The translations under genes were made by a program, and so were the position numbers. A stretch of 64,000 bases of DNA from assembly GCA_027013095.1 (NCBI GenBank), contig JALUYI010000052.1, forward strand, positions 1 to 64,000, given 5' to 3'. This DNA comes from Paracoccaceae bacterium. Lineage in GTDB: Bacteria; Pseudomonadota; Alphaproteobacteria; Rhodobacterales; Rhodobacteraceae. Shown here piece after piece: positions 33,503 to 45,558 of the stretch. The first letter of the stretch is position 1. Each line of letters opens with the position of its first letter. Under the pieces are notes generated by a model. The model was not told where the DNA came from and did no database searches. It saw only the letters and a list, made by a program, of their open reading frames with translations.

Positions 33503-35233
33503 ATGAACCAGCGAATCGACAAATCCAACCTTCCCAGCCGTTACGTAACCGAAGGAGCGGCCCGCGCGCCGCATCGCTCGTATTTTTACGCGATGGGGCT
33601 GACCGAAGAGGAAATCCACCAGCCGATTGTTGGGGTTGCAACCTGCTGGAACGAGGCCGCCCCCTGCAACATCGCGCTGAACCGTCAGGCGCAGGTGGTC
33701 AAGATGGGGGTCAAGGCCGAGCGTGGCACCCCGCGCGAGTTTACCACCATTACCGTCACCGACGGTATCGCGATGGGCCACGAGGGGATGCGCAGTTCGC
33801 TGGTCAGCCGCGAAGTCATCGCCGATTCGGTCGAACTGACCATGCGCGGTCATGCCTATGACGCATTGGTGGGCATCGCCGGCTGTGACAAATCGCTGCC
33901 CGGCATGATGATGGCCATGGTACGCCTGAATGTGCCCAGCGTGTTCATCTACGGCGGCTCGATCCTCCCCGGCCGCCACAAGGGGCGCGACGTGACGGTG
34001 CAGGATCTGTTTGAAGGGGTCGGAGAGTATCAGGCCGGCACCATGTCCGAGGCTGAATTGAAAGTTCTCGAAGCCATCGCCTGCCCCTCGTCCGGGGCCT
34101 GTGGCGGACAGTTTACTGCCAACACGATGGCCTGTGTATCCGAGGCAATCGGCCTTGCGCTGATGAACTCTTCCGGCATGCCAGCCCCTTACGAAAGCCG
34201 GGACCAATACGGTGACGCGTCGGGCCGCGCAGTGATGAATCTGCTGGAAAAAAACATCCGCGCGCGCGATATCGTTACCCGCGAAGCGCTGGAAAATGCT
34301 GCGCGCGTGGTCGCCTGCACCGGCGGCTCGACAAATGCCGGGCTGCACCTGCCGGCCATTGCGCATGAGGCAGGGATCGACTTTGACCTTGACGATGTGT
34401 GCGAGATTTTCCGCGACACCCCCTATTTCGTCGACCTGAAACCGGGTGGCTCTTATGTCGCCAAGGATCTTTACGAGGCTGGCGGCGTTCCCGTCGTCCT
34501 GAAAGAGTTAAGCCGCGCCGGCCTTATGCACGAAGACGTCATAACCGCCTCGGGTCGTTCAATGGGTGAAGAGCTGGCGATGATCGACCGGCTGGCCGAT
34601 GGCCGTGTGATCTACCCCGTTGACAAGCCGATCTCGCCCACCGGCGGGGTTGTGGGCATGAAGGGCAACCTTGCGCCCGAAGGCGCCATCGTGAAAATCG
34701 CCGGCATGACCGAAGAGCAGTTGGTCTTTACCGGCCCGGCGCATGTATTTGAATGCGAAGAGGACGCGTTTCAGGCGGTGCAGGAGCGCACCTATGAAGA
34801 GGGCGAGGTTCTGGTGATCCGCAACGAGGGCCCCGCCGGCGGACCGGGCATGCGCGAGATGCTGGCCACGACTGCGGCGCTGTCCGGGCAGGGTATGGGC
34901 AAAAAGGTTGCGCTGATCACCGACGGACGTTTTTCCGGCGCAACACGCGGGTTCTGCGTCGGTCATGTCGGCCCCGAGGCAGCGGCCGGCGGCCCGATCG
35001 CGCTGGTCGAGGACGGGGACATGATCACGCTGGACGCTAAAAACGGCATCATCTCGGTTGACGTCAGCGACGAAGAATTCGCCAAACGTCGCGCCGCATG
35101 GTCCGGTCCGCGCGAAACAATCTACGCCACCGGAGCGCTGTGGAAATATGCCCAACTGGTCGGCGCGACCAACAAGGGGGCCGTCACCCACCCGGGCGCC
35201 AAAAAGGAAAAGCATGTCTATATGGATATCTGA
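33503..35233 (+). CDS. ilvD: Dihydroxy-acid dehydratase
   Basis: This 576-residue enzyme has Fe-S cysteines in [27 protein letters not shown] and [16 protein letters not shown], plus [19 protein letters not shown] and [15 protein letters not shown]. It dehydrates dihydroxy-isovalerate and dihydroxy-methylvalerate in isoleucine and valine synthesis. The start ATG at 33503 is about ten bases after GAGGGGC. The 197-base gap to accD (divergent) shows no leader peptide that I can support. Confidence 0.96.
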   Translation: MNQRIDKSNLPSRYVTEGAARAPHRSYFYAMGLTEEEIHQPIVGVATCWNEAAPCNIALNRQAQVVKMGVKAERGTPREFTTITVTDGIAMGHEGMRSSLVSREVIADSVELTMRGHAYDALVGIAGCDKSLPGMMMAMVRLNVPSVFIYGGSILPGRHKGRDVTVQDLFEGVGEYQAGTMSEAELKVLEAIACPSSGACGGQFTANTMACVSEAIGLALMNSSGMPAPYESRDQYGDASGRAVMNLLEKNIRARDIVTREALENAARVVACTGGSTNAGLHLPAIAHEAGIDFDLDDVCEIFRDTPYFVDLKPGGSYVAKDLYEAGGVPVVLKELSRAGLMHEDVITASGRSMGEELAMIDRLADGRVIYPVDKPISPTGGVVGMKGNLAPEGAIVKIAGMTEEQLVFTGPAHVFECEEDAFQAVQERTYEEGEVLVIRNEGPAGGPGMREMLATTAALSGQGMGKKVALITDGRFSGATRGFCVGHVGPEAAAGGPIALVEDGDMITLDAKNGIISVDVSDEEFAKRRAAWSGPRETIYATGALWKYAQLVGATNKGAVTHPGAKKEKHVYMDI

Positions 35234-36092
35234 CCTGTCCCGGGCCAAGATCCTTTTTTCACTATCTGCTCTGGTGGTCCTGACAGCCTGCGGGGTAGGA
35301 CGGTTCGGAAAATCGTCCAGCCCCTCGTTCACCACGCGCTCGGCAACAATTGACGTTGCGGGAAAATCCGTGGTGGTCGAGGGGCCGCGCGGGTTCTGCA
35401 TGGACAAGAAAACCTCGGAAACCGGCGGCGATACGGCCTTTGTTCTGCTGGGCAACTGCAAGGTGATCTCGCCGGGGTTTCGCAGCCCCTCGCCGCAGAT
35501 AAAGGCCCTGTTGACAGCGTCAGTGGCGCGCAACACGGATGGGTTGGTCGGGGTGTCCAACTCGGCCGTCAGCCTCGATCGGTTCTTTCGCTCCGAGACC
35601 GGACGCACCGCACTCAGCCGCAGTTCGGATCCGGGAACCGTGCAAATTCTTGACAGTTTCGAACGGAATGGCATTTTTTATCTGCACGCCAGCGACAGTA
35701 GCCCGGGAATTGCCCCCGGAGCGTCAGACGATTACTGGCGCACCTTTTTCGACTTGCAGGATCTGGTCGCCTCGATCTCGGTCATCGGCTTTCGCTCGGA
35801 CCCGCTGACCCCGGAAAAGGGGCTGGCCACCGCCGAGGAATTTACCCGCCTCTTGCGTTTGCGAAACGGCGTTCCGGCCAGCACCGAGGCACCTGTCATG
35901 ACCACGCCTGTCCGCACAGCCAGCACAGCACGGCCCACGCCGGTGACGGCCCAGCCCACCGCAACACCGCAGCCTCAACCACTGGCTGAGACAACAGCCA
36001 CAAATCCGCCGGTTGCCTCCGAACCGATTGTTAAGAGAAAGCCACGCAATGCGTTCTGGAGCCTTGGATTGTTGCGAAAACTTGTGAATTAA
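35214..36092 (+). CDS. Predicted lipoprotein of unknown function
   Basis: This 292-residue protein starts at 35214, overlapping the end of ilvD by 20 bases, with AAAAAGGAAAAG upstream. Residues 1-26 form a lipoprotein signal, ending in lipobox LTAC (Cys26). The folded part (about 40-215) reads [20 protein letters not shown] ... [13 protein letters not shown] with two conserved-looking cysteines. The last 75 residues are a Pro/Thr/Ala-rich linker with a basic tail. I do not recognise the family. It may attach to the envelope and reach the peptidoglycan through the linker. Confidence 0.75.
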   Translation: MSIWISDLSRAKILFSLSALVVLTACGVGRFGKSSSPSFTTRSATIDVAGKSVVVEGPRGFCMDKKTSETGGDTAFVLLGNCKVISPGFRSPSPQIKALLTASVARNTDGLVGVSNSAVSLDRFFRSETGRTALSRSSDPGTVQILDSFERNGIFYLHASDSSPGIAPGASDDYWRTFFDLQDLVASISVIGFRSDPLTPEKGLATAEEFTRLLRLRNGVPASTEAPVMTTPVRTASTARPTPVTAQPTATPQPQPLAETTATNPPVASEPIVKRKPRNAFWSLGLLRKLVN

Positions 36093-36158
36093 GACGGTTT
36101 TCGTGTAAGGGTTTTTCAATCGGATCGTGCACCACCAAAACAGAGCAGTTCGTGCAAC

Positions 36159-36929
36159 ATGAAAAAAATATCTGGTTTTCTGGAGTCCGCCCGGCATCGC
36201 CAAACCCTCAGGCGATGGGAGGCGCTTGGCCGGACGGCAACCTCGGCCCCGCTGCGTGATCTGCGTCGCCTCAGAACCTTCGCTCAAGAATTGGGTCAGC
36301 GTGTGCAAGCCGTCCAACGCACCGCCGATCTTCGCCTTGCAAAGCCGCCCGTTGGATCGACCGAAATGAAACTGCCGCCCAGCACCGACTGGTCGCACCG
36401 TCCGGCGCTGTGGCGGATTGCGCAAACCCCCAGCGGCTATGCTCCAGCCCGTAACGAAGCAGGGTTCGCCGGCGAAGCGACCCTTTATCATGACGACCGG
36501 ACCAACTCTTTGTCGCTGCGCCAGATCCGCAATTCTGCGCCGGGACTACTAGCCCCTTACGGGGTGCAGATCGACATCTATCAATTCTCGGGCAGCTTTC
36601 TGTCGCTGGTCGTGCGCGCCCCTGCTGACGCCCTCGACGGGCTGACGAAAAACCACATCCTGCGCCTGACCAGCCATATCACCAGCGAGCGCCCGATCGA
36701 AGTCACCGCCCGGATCAACCTGAAAAACGGCCCCAATACCGAGCAGGTCAGCACCGCCGTCAAATCCCGGGAAACGCCCGTCGCGACCGAGTTCGACATG
36801 GCATATGTACCGTTCAACGAGACCCGTGCCGAACATCTGTGGGTTGATCTGTTCATTGACAGCCCGCCAATGAACGTGGTGCGCCTGCTGGACCTCAGCT
36901 TTTCTCGTCACCGCAGGGCCGAGGTATGA
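36159..36929 (+). CDS. DUF6478 family protein
   Basis: This 256-residue protein begins MKKISGFLESARHRQTLRRW and includes LPPSTDWSHRPALWRIAQTP, LYHDDRTNSLSLRQIRN and YQFSGSFLSLVVRAP. It ends with LLDLSFSRHRRAEV. I associate this with DUF6478, found largely in Rhodobacterales, function unknown. The core looks beta-rich and there is no signal peptide. It is followed after 13 bases by another small hypothetical, probably co-transcribed. Confidence 0.7.
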   Translation: MKKISGFLESARHRQTLRRWEALGRTATSAPLRDLRRLRTFAQELGQRVQAVQRTADLRLAKPPVGSTEMKLPPSTDWSHRPALWRIAQTPSGYAPARNEAGFAGEATLYHDDRTNSLSLRQIRNSAPGLLAPYGVQIDIYQFSGSFLSLVVRAPADALDGLTKNHILRLTSHITSERPIEVTARINLKNGPNTEQVSTAVKSRETPVATEFDMAYVPFNETRAEHLWVDLFIDSPPMNVVRLLDLSFSRHRRAEV

Positions 36930-36942
36930 CGGAGCCAAAACC

Positions 36943-37326
36943 ATGAGCGATTTCACCCTGACACGCACCGGCATCCATGCTGGCGAATACGAAGGCGTCC
37001 TGACCACGCGGCTGAAGCGGGCCGACCCTCCGGCGTTGGAGTTGCGCCTGCTGGACCAACCCGCCGGCAAAGTTCACGTGATCCCCGAGCTGCGGGCAAA
37101 AAACCGCTGGAGCGTTCGCGCCGAAATTTCCGCGAACACGATCTTTGAGGGGGTGCAGACCTTTCTGATCCGTGACAGCAAGACCGGCGAGACCCTCGAC
37201 AGTTTCGCCATTATCGCCGGACAGCCGCTTGAGGACGATCTGCGCGCCGAAATCGCCCTTTTGCGCGCCGAACTGGAATTGCTAAAGGCGGCACTGCGCC
37301 AGCATTGTCGGGAAAGCACCGCCTGA
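36943..37326 (+). CDS. Small protein with beta-sandwich and C-terminal helix, unknown function
   Basis: This 127-residue protein begins MSDFTLTRTGIHAGEYEGVL. The first 95 residues look like a beta-sandwich (LELRLLDQPAGKVHVIPELR, RWSVRAEISANTIFEGVQTF). The last 30 (EIALLRAELELLKAALRQH) are a leucine heptad helix. The pairing with the DUF6478 gene, 13 bases upstream, suggests a complex. The family is not recognised with confidence. Confidence 0.7.
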   Translation: MSDFTLTRTGIHAGEYEGVLTTRLKRADPPALELRLLDQPAGKVHVIPELRAKNRWSVRAEISANTIFEGVQTFLIRDSKTGETLDSFAIIAGQPLEDDLRAEIALLRAELELLKAALRQHCRESTA

Positions 37327-37343
37327 CGCCGCGTTCTGCGTGA

Positions 37344-39440
<2,097 letters not shown>

Positions 39441-39450
39441 ACTCCGGCCC

Positions 39451-39470
39451 TCTTTTTTGCAAAAATACTC
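39451..39470. repeat. Dispersed 20-bp intergenic repeat, copy 2
   Basis: This is identical to 17931-17950. It lies between the stop of the FadH-like gene (39440) and the end of the convergent proline iminopeptidase remnant (39486), the same context as copy 1. See that entry for the proposed role. Confidence 0.65.
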
Positions 39471-39485
39471 GGATACGCAGACGAT

Positions 39486-40472
39486 TCAGCGTCCGACCAC
39501 TGCTCTGAGATCATTCATCTCCTTGATCAAGGCTCCGGTAATCCCCGGTTCAGACAGGGCGTGCCCCGCCGCCGGCACCATCACCAGCCGCGCGCGGGGC
39601 CAGCCTTCGGCCAATAAATGCGCCCGAAGCGGCGGGCAGATCATGTCATAGCGCCCCTGCACGATTACGCCCGGCACATCGGCCAGACTGTGGAGATTTT
39701 CCAGAATCTCAAGACCCGGTGCCAGAAAAACGGCATTGGCAAAATAGTGGTTTTCAAGCCGGGCAAAGGCGCGCGCGTATTCGGCCGGCATATTGTCCTA
39801 ACCTGCCGAGTCGCGCGGCTCCAGAACCGCCAGCGCGTTCTCCCATTCCGACCAGGCCCGCGCATAGCGCACCTGAGCCTCCCGATCGGGACCAAACAGG
39901 CGCCGGTGATAGGCCGCAATCATATCCCCACGTTCGGATTCCGGGATAAGGGCAGTGAATTTTTTCCACTCATCGGGCCAAAACTGGCCGGCCCCGCCGC
40001 CGTAAAACCAGTCCAGCTCATCCGGGGTTCCCAGAAACACGCCCCGCAGCACCAGATGCCGCACCCGCTCGGGGTGGGCCTCGGCATAAACCAGCGCAAG
40101 GGTTGCGCCCCATGAACCCCCAAAGACGATCCAGGCATCGATATCCAGCATCTTCCGAATGGCCTCGATATCGCGAACCAGATCCCATGTCGTGTTGTTC
40201 TCGATACTTGCATGCGGGGTCGAACGCCCGCATCCGCGCTGATCGAACAGGAAAATTCGGTAAACCTCGGGATCGAAAAACCGCCGCATTGCCGGGCTGC
40301 AACCTCCGCCCGGGCCGCCATGCAGAACCACGACCGGCAGACCCTTGGGATTGCCACATTGTTCCATATAAATCCGGTGCCCGCCCTGCACCTTGATCAA
40401 GCGCGTATCAAATGGCCCGATTGACGGGTAAAGAAGATCAGAAGCCCTCTTTGGGGTCGCGGTCTTGTGCAT
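39486..40472 (-). pseudogene. pip: Proline iminopeptidase interrupted by an in-frame amber codon
   Basis: One continuous minus frame gives a full-length Pip, broken only by TAG at 39800-39798 (context DSAG-stop-DNMPAEY). The N-terminal part has VVLHGGPGGGCSPAMRRFFD and the nucleophile loop WIVFGGSWGATLALVYA. The C-terminal part supplies the catalytic Asp (VQGRYDMICPPLRA) and His (VPAAGHALSEPG). The amber separates Ser from Asp and His, so the product would be inactive. Pip removes N-terminal proline from peptides. This may be a recent loss or a sequencing error, since the rest is intact. Confidence 0.85.
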
Positions 40473-40541
40473 GTTCGTTCTATAAAGCCTGTAGGAACCG
40501 GTTCATCACGCCAAGTTTGGCAGGTTGAGGAGTAGAGTGCA

Positions 40542-41288
40542 ATGCAGGGGGCAACAACAACCATCGACGCTGCCGAAGTCGCGAAATTCGAGGCCATGGC
40601 TGCCGAGTGGTGGGATGCAAATGGCAAGTTCAAGCCGCTCCACATGATGAACCCCTGTCGCCTTGACTATATCACCAGCCAGATCGCCGCCGAATTTGGC
40701 CGTGACCTCAGGAACGCGCATCCTTTCAAAGGGTTGCGCCTGCTCGATATCGGCTGTGGTGGTGGCCTGTTGTCCGAACCAATGGCCCGTCTGGGGGCCG
40801 AGGTCGTGGGCGCCGACGCCGCCGAGGGAAACCTTCCGGTGGCGCGCATCCATGCCAGCCAGTCGGGTCTGACCATCGACTATCGCCACACCACCGCCGA
40901 GAATCTGGCTGGCGCAGGCGAGAAATTCGACGTCGTTCTGAACATGGAGGTGGTCGAGCATGTCGCCGACCCGCAGGCCTATCTCAGCGCCTGTCATGAC
41001 CTTCTGAACCCCGGCGGGCTGATGTTGTGCTCCACGATCAACCGCAATCCGAAAAGCTATATGGTCGCCATTTTCGGCGCCGAACGAATCATGCGCTGGC
41101 TGCCTCGGGGTACGCATGACTGGGCCAAATTCATCACCCCGGACGAGCTGTATTCCCTGATCGAAAAAGCCGGGCTTAATCCCGTTGATCGCAAGGGATT
41201 CGTCTTTAACCCGCTGACGTGGTCCTGGTCGATCTCTGACAAGGACCTCAGCGTGAATTACGTAACCGCCAGTATCCGGGAAAAATAG
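40542..41288 (+). CDS. ubiG: Ubiquinone biosynthesis O-methyltransferase UbiG
   Basis: This 248-residue SAM methyltransferase has [20 protein letters not shown], motif [41 protein letters not shown] and [20 protein letters not shown], the UbiG pattern. It carries out both O-methylations in ubiquinone synthesis. It is divergent from the pip remnant with a short gap. Confidence 0.95.
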   Translation: MQGATTTIDAAEVAKFEAMAAEWWDANGKFKPLHMMNPCRLDYITSQIAAEFGRDLRNAHPFKGLRLLDIGCGGGLLSEPMARLGAEVVGADAAEGNLPVARIHASQSGLTIDYRHTTAENLAGAGEKFDVVLNMEVVEHVADPQAYLSACHDLLNPGGLMLCSTINRNPKSYMVAIFGAERIMRWLPRGTHDWAKFITPDELYSLIEKAGLNPVDRKGFVFNPLTWSWSISDKDLSVNYVTASIREK

Positions 41289-41311
41289 GCGGGCCGTCAG
41301 GCGCCCGTCCC

Positions 41312-41755
41312 TCAGTCGTCCTCTTCCAATCGCAGGCGCAGATCGCGCAAGATTGGCAGGGCGGTCCGAATGCGTTCGCTTCCCAACGCGGCAACAACCC
41401 CATCAAAGACCGGCGTAATGGCGCGCACCGCTTGATCCCGCGCCGCCGCTCCCGCCGGGCTGAGGCCCACAAATTTTCGTCGCGCGTCGTCCCAATCCGG
41501 GCGAATATGCACATAGCCCGAGATTTCCAGCTTGTTCAAAGTGTTGGTCATCGCCCCCTTGGTCACGTGAAAGAGGCGTGCCAGATGGGCCGGGCTGCGC
41601 TCGCCACCGACATGGGCGAGATGGTTCAGGACCATGAAATGCGACACCTCCATCCCGCGCGGCAAGGCCCGGGTCAGGCGGGCCCGCGCCAACTGGTCGG
41701 CCATCGCGATTTCCGAGAGCAGCGCAATCGCCAAAGGATCGTTTTTGGTGCTCAT
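41312..41755 (-). CDS. MarR family transcriptional regulator
   Basis: This 147-residue winged-helix protein reads FMVLNHLAHVGGERSPAHLA, LFHVTKGAMTNTLNKLEISG and YVHIRPDWDDARRKFVGLSP, the MarR recognition helix and wing (D-x-R-x-x). It dimerises through its terminal helices. It lies at the end of the comF-grxC-nitrilase operon and overlaps the nitrilase stop (TAATG). It probably controls its own operon in response to a small ligand; the ligand is unknown. Confidence 0.88.
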   Translation of the reverse strand: MSTKNDPLAIALLSEIAMADQLARARLTRALPRGMEVSHFMVLNHLAHVGGERSPAHLARLFHVTKGAMTNTLNKLEISGYVHIRPDWDDARRKFVGLSPAGAAARDQAVRAITPVFDGVVAALGSERIRTALPILRDLRLRLEEDD

Positions 41756-42585
41756 TACGGGCCCCGATAGCTGCGGTCATGGAAAAGCGACGGAATGCGC
41801 GCTCGCGTCCGGGCCACCTCGGACAGGTCGAGGTCGAGCACGCTGATACCAGGCTCTTCACCGCCATCGGCCAGAACCTCGCCCCAGGGCGATACGGCCA
41901 GCGAGTGGCCAAAGGTCGTGCGCGGTTTGCCGGTGTGAATCGAATGCGTGCCGCATTGCGCGGGAGCCAACACAAAGCAGCCGGTTTCTATCGCCCGCGC
42001 GCGCAGCAGAACGTGCCAATGCGCCGCCCCCGAGACTGGCGAGAACGCCGCCGGCTGGGTCAGAATTTCAGCCCCCGCCTTGGCCAGATCGCGGTGCATA
42101 TGGGGAAATCTCAGATCGTAGCAAACGGTCATTCCGATATTTCCTATGGCGGTTTTTGCCAGACTTAAATGCGCGCCGGGGCGAAAGGCATCGGATTCGC
42201 GCCACGTCTCAGTTTCCGAAATATCGACATCAAACATGTGGATCTTGTCATAGCGGGCGAAAACGGCGCCATCCGGTCCGATCAAAAAACTTCGGTTGGC
42301 AAAGCGGGCATCCGAATCGCCTGTCTTCAACGCCAGCGAGCCGATCAACACCCAGATCCCCAGCTCGGCCGCCAGACCACAGAGGCGATGAAGGGTGGGA
42401 TCATCGGCCTCTTTGCACAACACCTGCTGCTGATGCGCGCGCGAGGTCGAAACGATGTTGGTGACCTCGGGTGTCAGCACGAATTCGGCCCCCTTTTGGG
42501 CCGCCTCGCGCACAAAGGCCTCGGTCACCGGCAGATTTTCAAGGGGCATATCGCCCGCGTTCAACTGGACCAACGCAACCCGCAC
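41755..42585 (-). CDS. Carbon-nitrogen hydrolase (nitrilase superfamily, Nit-like)
   Basis: This 276-residue protein has the catalytic triad Glu (FVLTPEVTNIVSTSRA), Lys (ARYDKIHMFDVDISET) and Cys (MTVCYDLRFPHMHRDLAKAG). The YDKIHLFDVD / CYDLRFP combination fits branch-10 Nit1/NIT2-like amidases, which repair deaminated glutathione or hydrolyse omega-amides. The next gene is grxC, and a glutathione link would suit that. Substrate is inferred. Confidence 0.88.
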   Translation of the reverse strand: MRVALVQLNAGDMPLENLPVTEAFVREAAQKGAEFVLTPEVTNIVSTSRAHQQQVLCKEADDPTLHRLCGLAAELGIWVLIGSLALKTGDSDARFANRSFLIGPDGAVFARYDKIHMFDVDISETETWRESDAFRPGAHLSLAKTAIGNIGMTVCYDLRFPHMHRDLAKAGAEILTQPAAFSPVSGAAHWHVLLRARAIETGCFVLAPAQCGTHSIHTGKPRTTFGHSLAVSPWGEVLADGGEEPGISVLDLDLSEVARTRARIPSLFHDRSYRGP

Positions 42586-42589
42586 GGCT

Positions 42590-42847
42590 CTAGGCCGCCA
42601 GAATGTCGTTCAGCTTGCCTGCGCGCTCCAACTCATACAGCTCATCACACCCCCCGACGTGCCGTCCACCGATAAAAATCTGCGGTACCGTACGCCCGCC
42701 ATTGGCCCGCTGCATCATCTCACCCCGTTTGTTGGGGTCCATGCCGACATCAATTTCCGTAAAATCAACGTTCTTGGATTTCAACAGGCGTTTTGCTGCA
42801 ACGCAGAACCCGCAATATCGGGTGGTATATATTTCGACTTGTTTCAT
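42590..42847 (-). CDS. grxC: Glutaredoxin 3
   Basis: This 85-residue glutaredoxin begins MKQVEIYTTRYCGFCVAAKR with active site C-G-F-C, followed by GGRTVPQIFIGGRHVGGCDE, the GSH-binding TVP and GG-x-D motifs. It reduces disulfides and glutathionylated proteins with glutathione. CGFC replaces the CPYC of E. coli, as in many alphaproteobacteria. The start at 42847 is used; the longer reading adds an unrelated N-terminus. It lies four bases from the nitrilase gene. Confidence 0.93.
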   Translation of the reverse strand: MKQVEIYTTRYCGFCVAAKRLLKSKNVDFTEIDVGMDPNKRGEMMQRANGGRTVPQIFIGGRHVGGCDELYELERAGKLNDILAA

Positions 42848-42885
42848 GGTCTTCGCCTTTATCCGTTGAGGTGGATTTAATAGAT

Positions 42886-43608
42886 TTAGGGATCGCTTGC
42901 AACGCGTGCCAGTATTAAAATGTTCACCTCTTTGGCACCAGCCGCCAAACAGGCCCGCGCACAACCCGTCAGAGTCGCCCCCGAAGTCATCACATCGTCA
43001 ACCAGCAAGACCCGTTTGTTTCTGAGCAACGGCTGCTTCCCCGCCGGAACGTCAAACGCGTGAATCCGGGTTCTAAAGCGGGTTTCGCGGTCGGCCTCGC
43101 GCAGTTGTTTCGCCGGACGGAGGCGCCGCACCATGTCTGGACAATAAGGCAAGCTACCCAGCCGGGCAATTTCCCGCGCCAGCAGGGCCGCCTGATTGTA
43201 TCGCCGCGTAAACAGACGCCAACGATGCAGCGGCACCGGCGTGACAATCGTGTCATCCAGCGGAAATGCGTCCAGCTTTTGCGCCATCCAGCGCGCCATC
43301 GCCCGCACCATATCCAGACGGTCACCATGTTTCAGCGCCAGAACCATTTTCCGTGCATTCCCCTCATATTGCAGCGCCGCACGCCCCTTGCGCCACGGCC
43401 GCGCCGTCTCAAGACAGGAATCGCACAGCGCCCGTTCGTCCGGATCATCTCCCGGCAGAGCGGTTCCGCAAGCGTCACAAACCGGTCCGCTGATAAAGGG
43501 GGTTTCAGCCCAACAGGTGCCACAGAGGCCAAAATCTTCGGTCGTTTCCACCCCACATCCCAGACAGCGCGGCGGATAGAGGAAATGGATCACTGATTGC
43601 ATATCCAT
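42886..43608 (-). CDS. ComF family protein (phosphoribosyltransferase-like)
   Basis: This 240-residue protein has an N-terminal zinc finger (FLYPPRCLGCGVETTEDFGL CGTCW ... CDACGTALPG), then a PRTase domain ending with the PRPP loop RVLLVDDVMTSGATLTGCAR. ComF proteins take part in DNA uptake in competent bacteria; in alphaproteobacteria their role is unproven. The start at 43608 is backed by AAGGAGAAACGC. It is the first gene of the leftward grxC operon and divergent from the methyltransferase gene. Confidence 0.9.
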   Translation of the reverse strand: MDMQSVIHFLYPPRCLGCGVETTEDFGLCGTCWAETPFISGPVCDACGTALPGDDPDERALCDSCLETARPWRKGRAALQYEGNARKMVLALKHGDRLDMVRAMARWMAQKLDAFPLDDTIVTPVPLHRWRLFTRRYNQAALLAREIARLGSLPYCPDMVRRLRPAKQLREADRETRFRTRIHAFDVPAGKQPLLRNKRVLLVDDVMTSGATLTGCARACLAAGAKEVNILILARVASDP

Positions 43609-43652
43609 GCGTTTCTCCTTATCTCAGGGGCTCGGACAGCAAGCAGGACAGC

Positions 43653-44519
43653 ATGGCACGCGACTTGATCGACAGAACCGCACTCTTGCGCCATCGGGCC
43701 CGCGCAAAGGCTGCTCCGGTCACTGTTCTGCACGAAATTGCAGCCACTGAAATTTCAGAGAGACTGACGGATATTAACAGGTCGTTTACGTCGATCGCGA
43801 TTGTGACGGGAGAGCCTTCGGTCTGGAAACGGTATTGGCCTGATGCAAAAATTGTTCAGGATTCCGAAACACTTAGCCTGAATCATGGCGCTCACGATCT
43901 GATAATTCACGGGCTAGCGCTGCACTGGGCCAATGATTCGGTCGGGCAAATTATCCAGTGTCGTCGGGCACTGAAGCCCGACGGTTTGTTCCTGTCGGCG
44001 CAGTTTGGCGGTCGCTCGCTTCACGAGCTGCGCAGCGCCTTGGCCGAGGCGGAAATCGCGCTCTGCGGAGGCCTTTCGCCACGGGTTTTGCCGATGGCCG
44101 AACTCCGGGATCTGGGACAACTCTTGATCCGCGCCGGGTTGGCCCTGCCGGTGGCCGACAGCAATGTGTTGCATCTCAGCTATGGATCATTCCCCGAGCT
44201 GCTGCAGGATCTGCGGCAGATGGGCGAAACCAACGCCCTTGCGGACCGTCGCCGGACCTTTACGCGCCGCCACCTGTTTGCCAAGGCGGCCGCGTTTTAC
44301 CAAGCGAATTTCACCGACGCCGAGCACCGGCTGAACGCCACCGTCGAGATGATCTTTCTTACCGGCTGGGCACCGGATCCGTCGCAACAGAAACCGCTGC
44401 GGCGCGGCTCGGCGATGGCCCGACTGGCCGATGCGCTGGGCACGACGGAATTTGACCTCGGCGACGCGGCCGGATATCCAACAAACAGCAAAAAAACGAG
44501 CCCCTCTGATGAATCCTGA
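43653..44519 (+). CDS. BioC/NDUFAF5-like SAM-dependent methyltransferase
   Basis: This 288-residue protein has RALKPDGLFLSAQFGGRSLH ELR, HDLIIHGLALHWANDSVGQI and a C-terminal VEMIFLTGWAPDPSQQKPLR. The WAND/LHWVND and GWAPDPSQQKP motifs match the alphaproteobacterial homologues of NDUFAF5, which modifies complex I in mitochondria. Motif I glycine pattern is weak (IAIVTGEPSVWKRYW). Its stop overlaps the hemH start by eleven bases. Linkage to complex I here is by homology only. Confidence 0.8.
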   Translation: MARDLIDRTALLRHRARAKAAPVTVLHEIAATEISERLTDINRSFTSIAIVTGEPSVWKRYWPDAKIVQDSETLSLNHGAHDLIIHGLALHWANDSVGQIIQCRRALKPDGLFLSAQFGGRSLHELRSALAEAEIALCGGLSPRVLPMAELRDLGQLLIRAGLALPVADSNVLHLSYGSFPELLQDLRQMGETNALADRRRTFTRRHLFAKAAAFYQANFTDAEHRLNATVEMIFLTGWAPDPSQQKPLRRGSAMARLADALGTTEFDLGDAAGYPTNSKKTSPSDES

Positions 44520-45558
44520 CTCGCCGCCGGGCGACCCCGCCCCGGCCCATCACCCCGCGGTTGCCTCTGAGAAGATTGGCGTTCTGATCGCCAATCTGGG
44601 AACACCGGATGCAACCGACTATTGGTCCATGCGGCGCTATCTGGGTCAGTTTCTGTCAGACCGGCGCGTGATCGACCTGCCGCGCTGGAAATGGCAACCG
44701 CTGTTGCAACTGATCATTCTGAGCAAACGCCCGTTCTCGTCTGGCCGCGCCTATGACAAGATCTGGAACACGGCACTGAACGAAAGCCCGCTTTTGACCA
44801 CGACGCGGGCACAGGCCGAAAAGCTGTCAGCGGCCCTTGCTCCGGCCTTCGGAGAGCGGGTGGTCGTGGATTTCGCTATGCGCTATGGCAATCCGTCCAC
44901 CAAATCTCGGGTAAAAAAACTGATCGCCGATGGATGCCGGAAAATCCTGTTCTTTCCCCTTTATCCACAATATTCCGGTGCCGCGTCAGCAACGGCAAAT
45001 GACGATTTCTTTCGGGCGCTGATGACGGAGAAATGGCAACCCGCGGCGCGCACCGTTGCCCCGTATTACGATCACCCCACCTATATCGCCGCGCTCGCCG
45101 GAACGATTCAGGAGCATCTGGCGGGGCTGGATTTTACCCCAGATGTTCTGGTGGCCTCGTATCACGGGATGCCAAAGCGTTATCTTCTTGAGGGCGATCC
45201 CTATTACTGCCAGTGCCAAAAGACGTCGCGCCTGCTGCAACAGGCGCTTGGCTGGGCGGACGGCCGACTGGTCTCGACCTTTCAATCCCGCTTTGGCCGC
45301 GAAGAATGGCTGCAGCCCTACACGGTAGAGGAGGTCGCGCGTCTGGCCAAAAGCGGCGTGCGACGAATCGCGATGATCTCGCCGGCGTTTGCCAGCGATT
45401 GTCTGGAAACGCTCGAGGAAATCCGCATCGAGATCCGCGACGCCTTTCTGGCGGCGGGGGGCGAATCATTCGCATATATCCCCTGCCTGAACGACTCGGA
45501 CGTCCATATCGAAATGATGCGCCAGATTGTTGAGGCGAATCTGGGCGGTTGGGCCTGA
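44509..45558 (+). CDS. hemH: Ferrochelatase
   Basis: This 349-residue protein begins, after a Pro-rich leader of about 20 residues, KIGVLIANLGTPDATDYWSM. It has the metal-site His in LVASYHGMPKRYLLEGDPYY, then CQCQKTSRLL, VSTFQSRFGREEWLQPYT and the catalytic Glu in FASDCLETLEEIRIE. It inserts Fe2+ into protoporphyrin IX. The start at 44509 overlaps the previous gene. Cysteines in CQCQK could hold an Fe-S cluster, as in some ferrochelatases; not certain. Confidence 0.95.
   Translation: MNPDSPPGDPAPAHHPAVASEKIGVLIANLGTPDATDYWSMRRYLGQFLSDRRVIDLPRWKWQPLLQLIILSKRPFSSGRAYDKIWNTALNESPLLTTTRAQAEKLSAALAPAFGERVVVDFAMRYGNPSTKSRVKKLIADGCRKILFFPLYPQYSGAASATANDDFFRALMTEKWQPAARTVAPYYDHPTYIAALAGTIQEHLAGLDFTPDVLVASYHGMPKRYLLEGDPYYCQCQKTSRLLQQALGWADGRLVSTFQSRFGREEWLQPYTVEEVARLAKSGVRRIAMISPAFASDCLETLEEIRIEIRDAFLAAGGESFAYIPCLNDSDVHIEMMRQIVEANLGGWA

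Noticed and set aside
33337-33861. Plus-strand frame covering the start of ilvD
   Set aside because: It runs through the ilvD start in another frame; ilvD has complete Fe-S motifs, and the upstream part has no homology I recognise.
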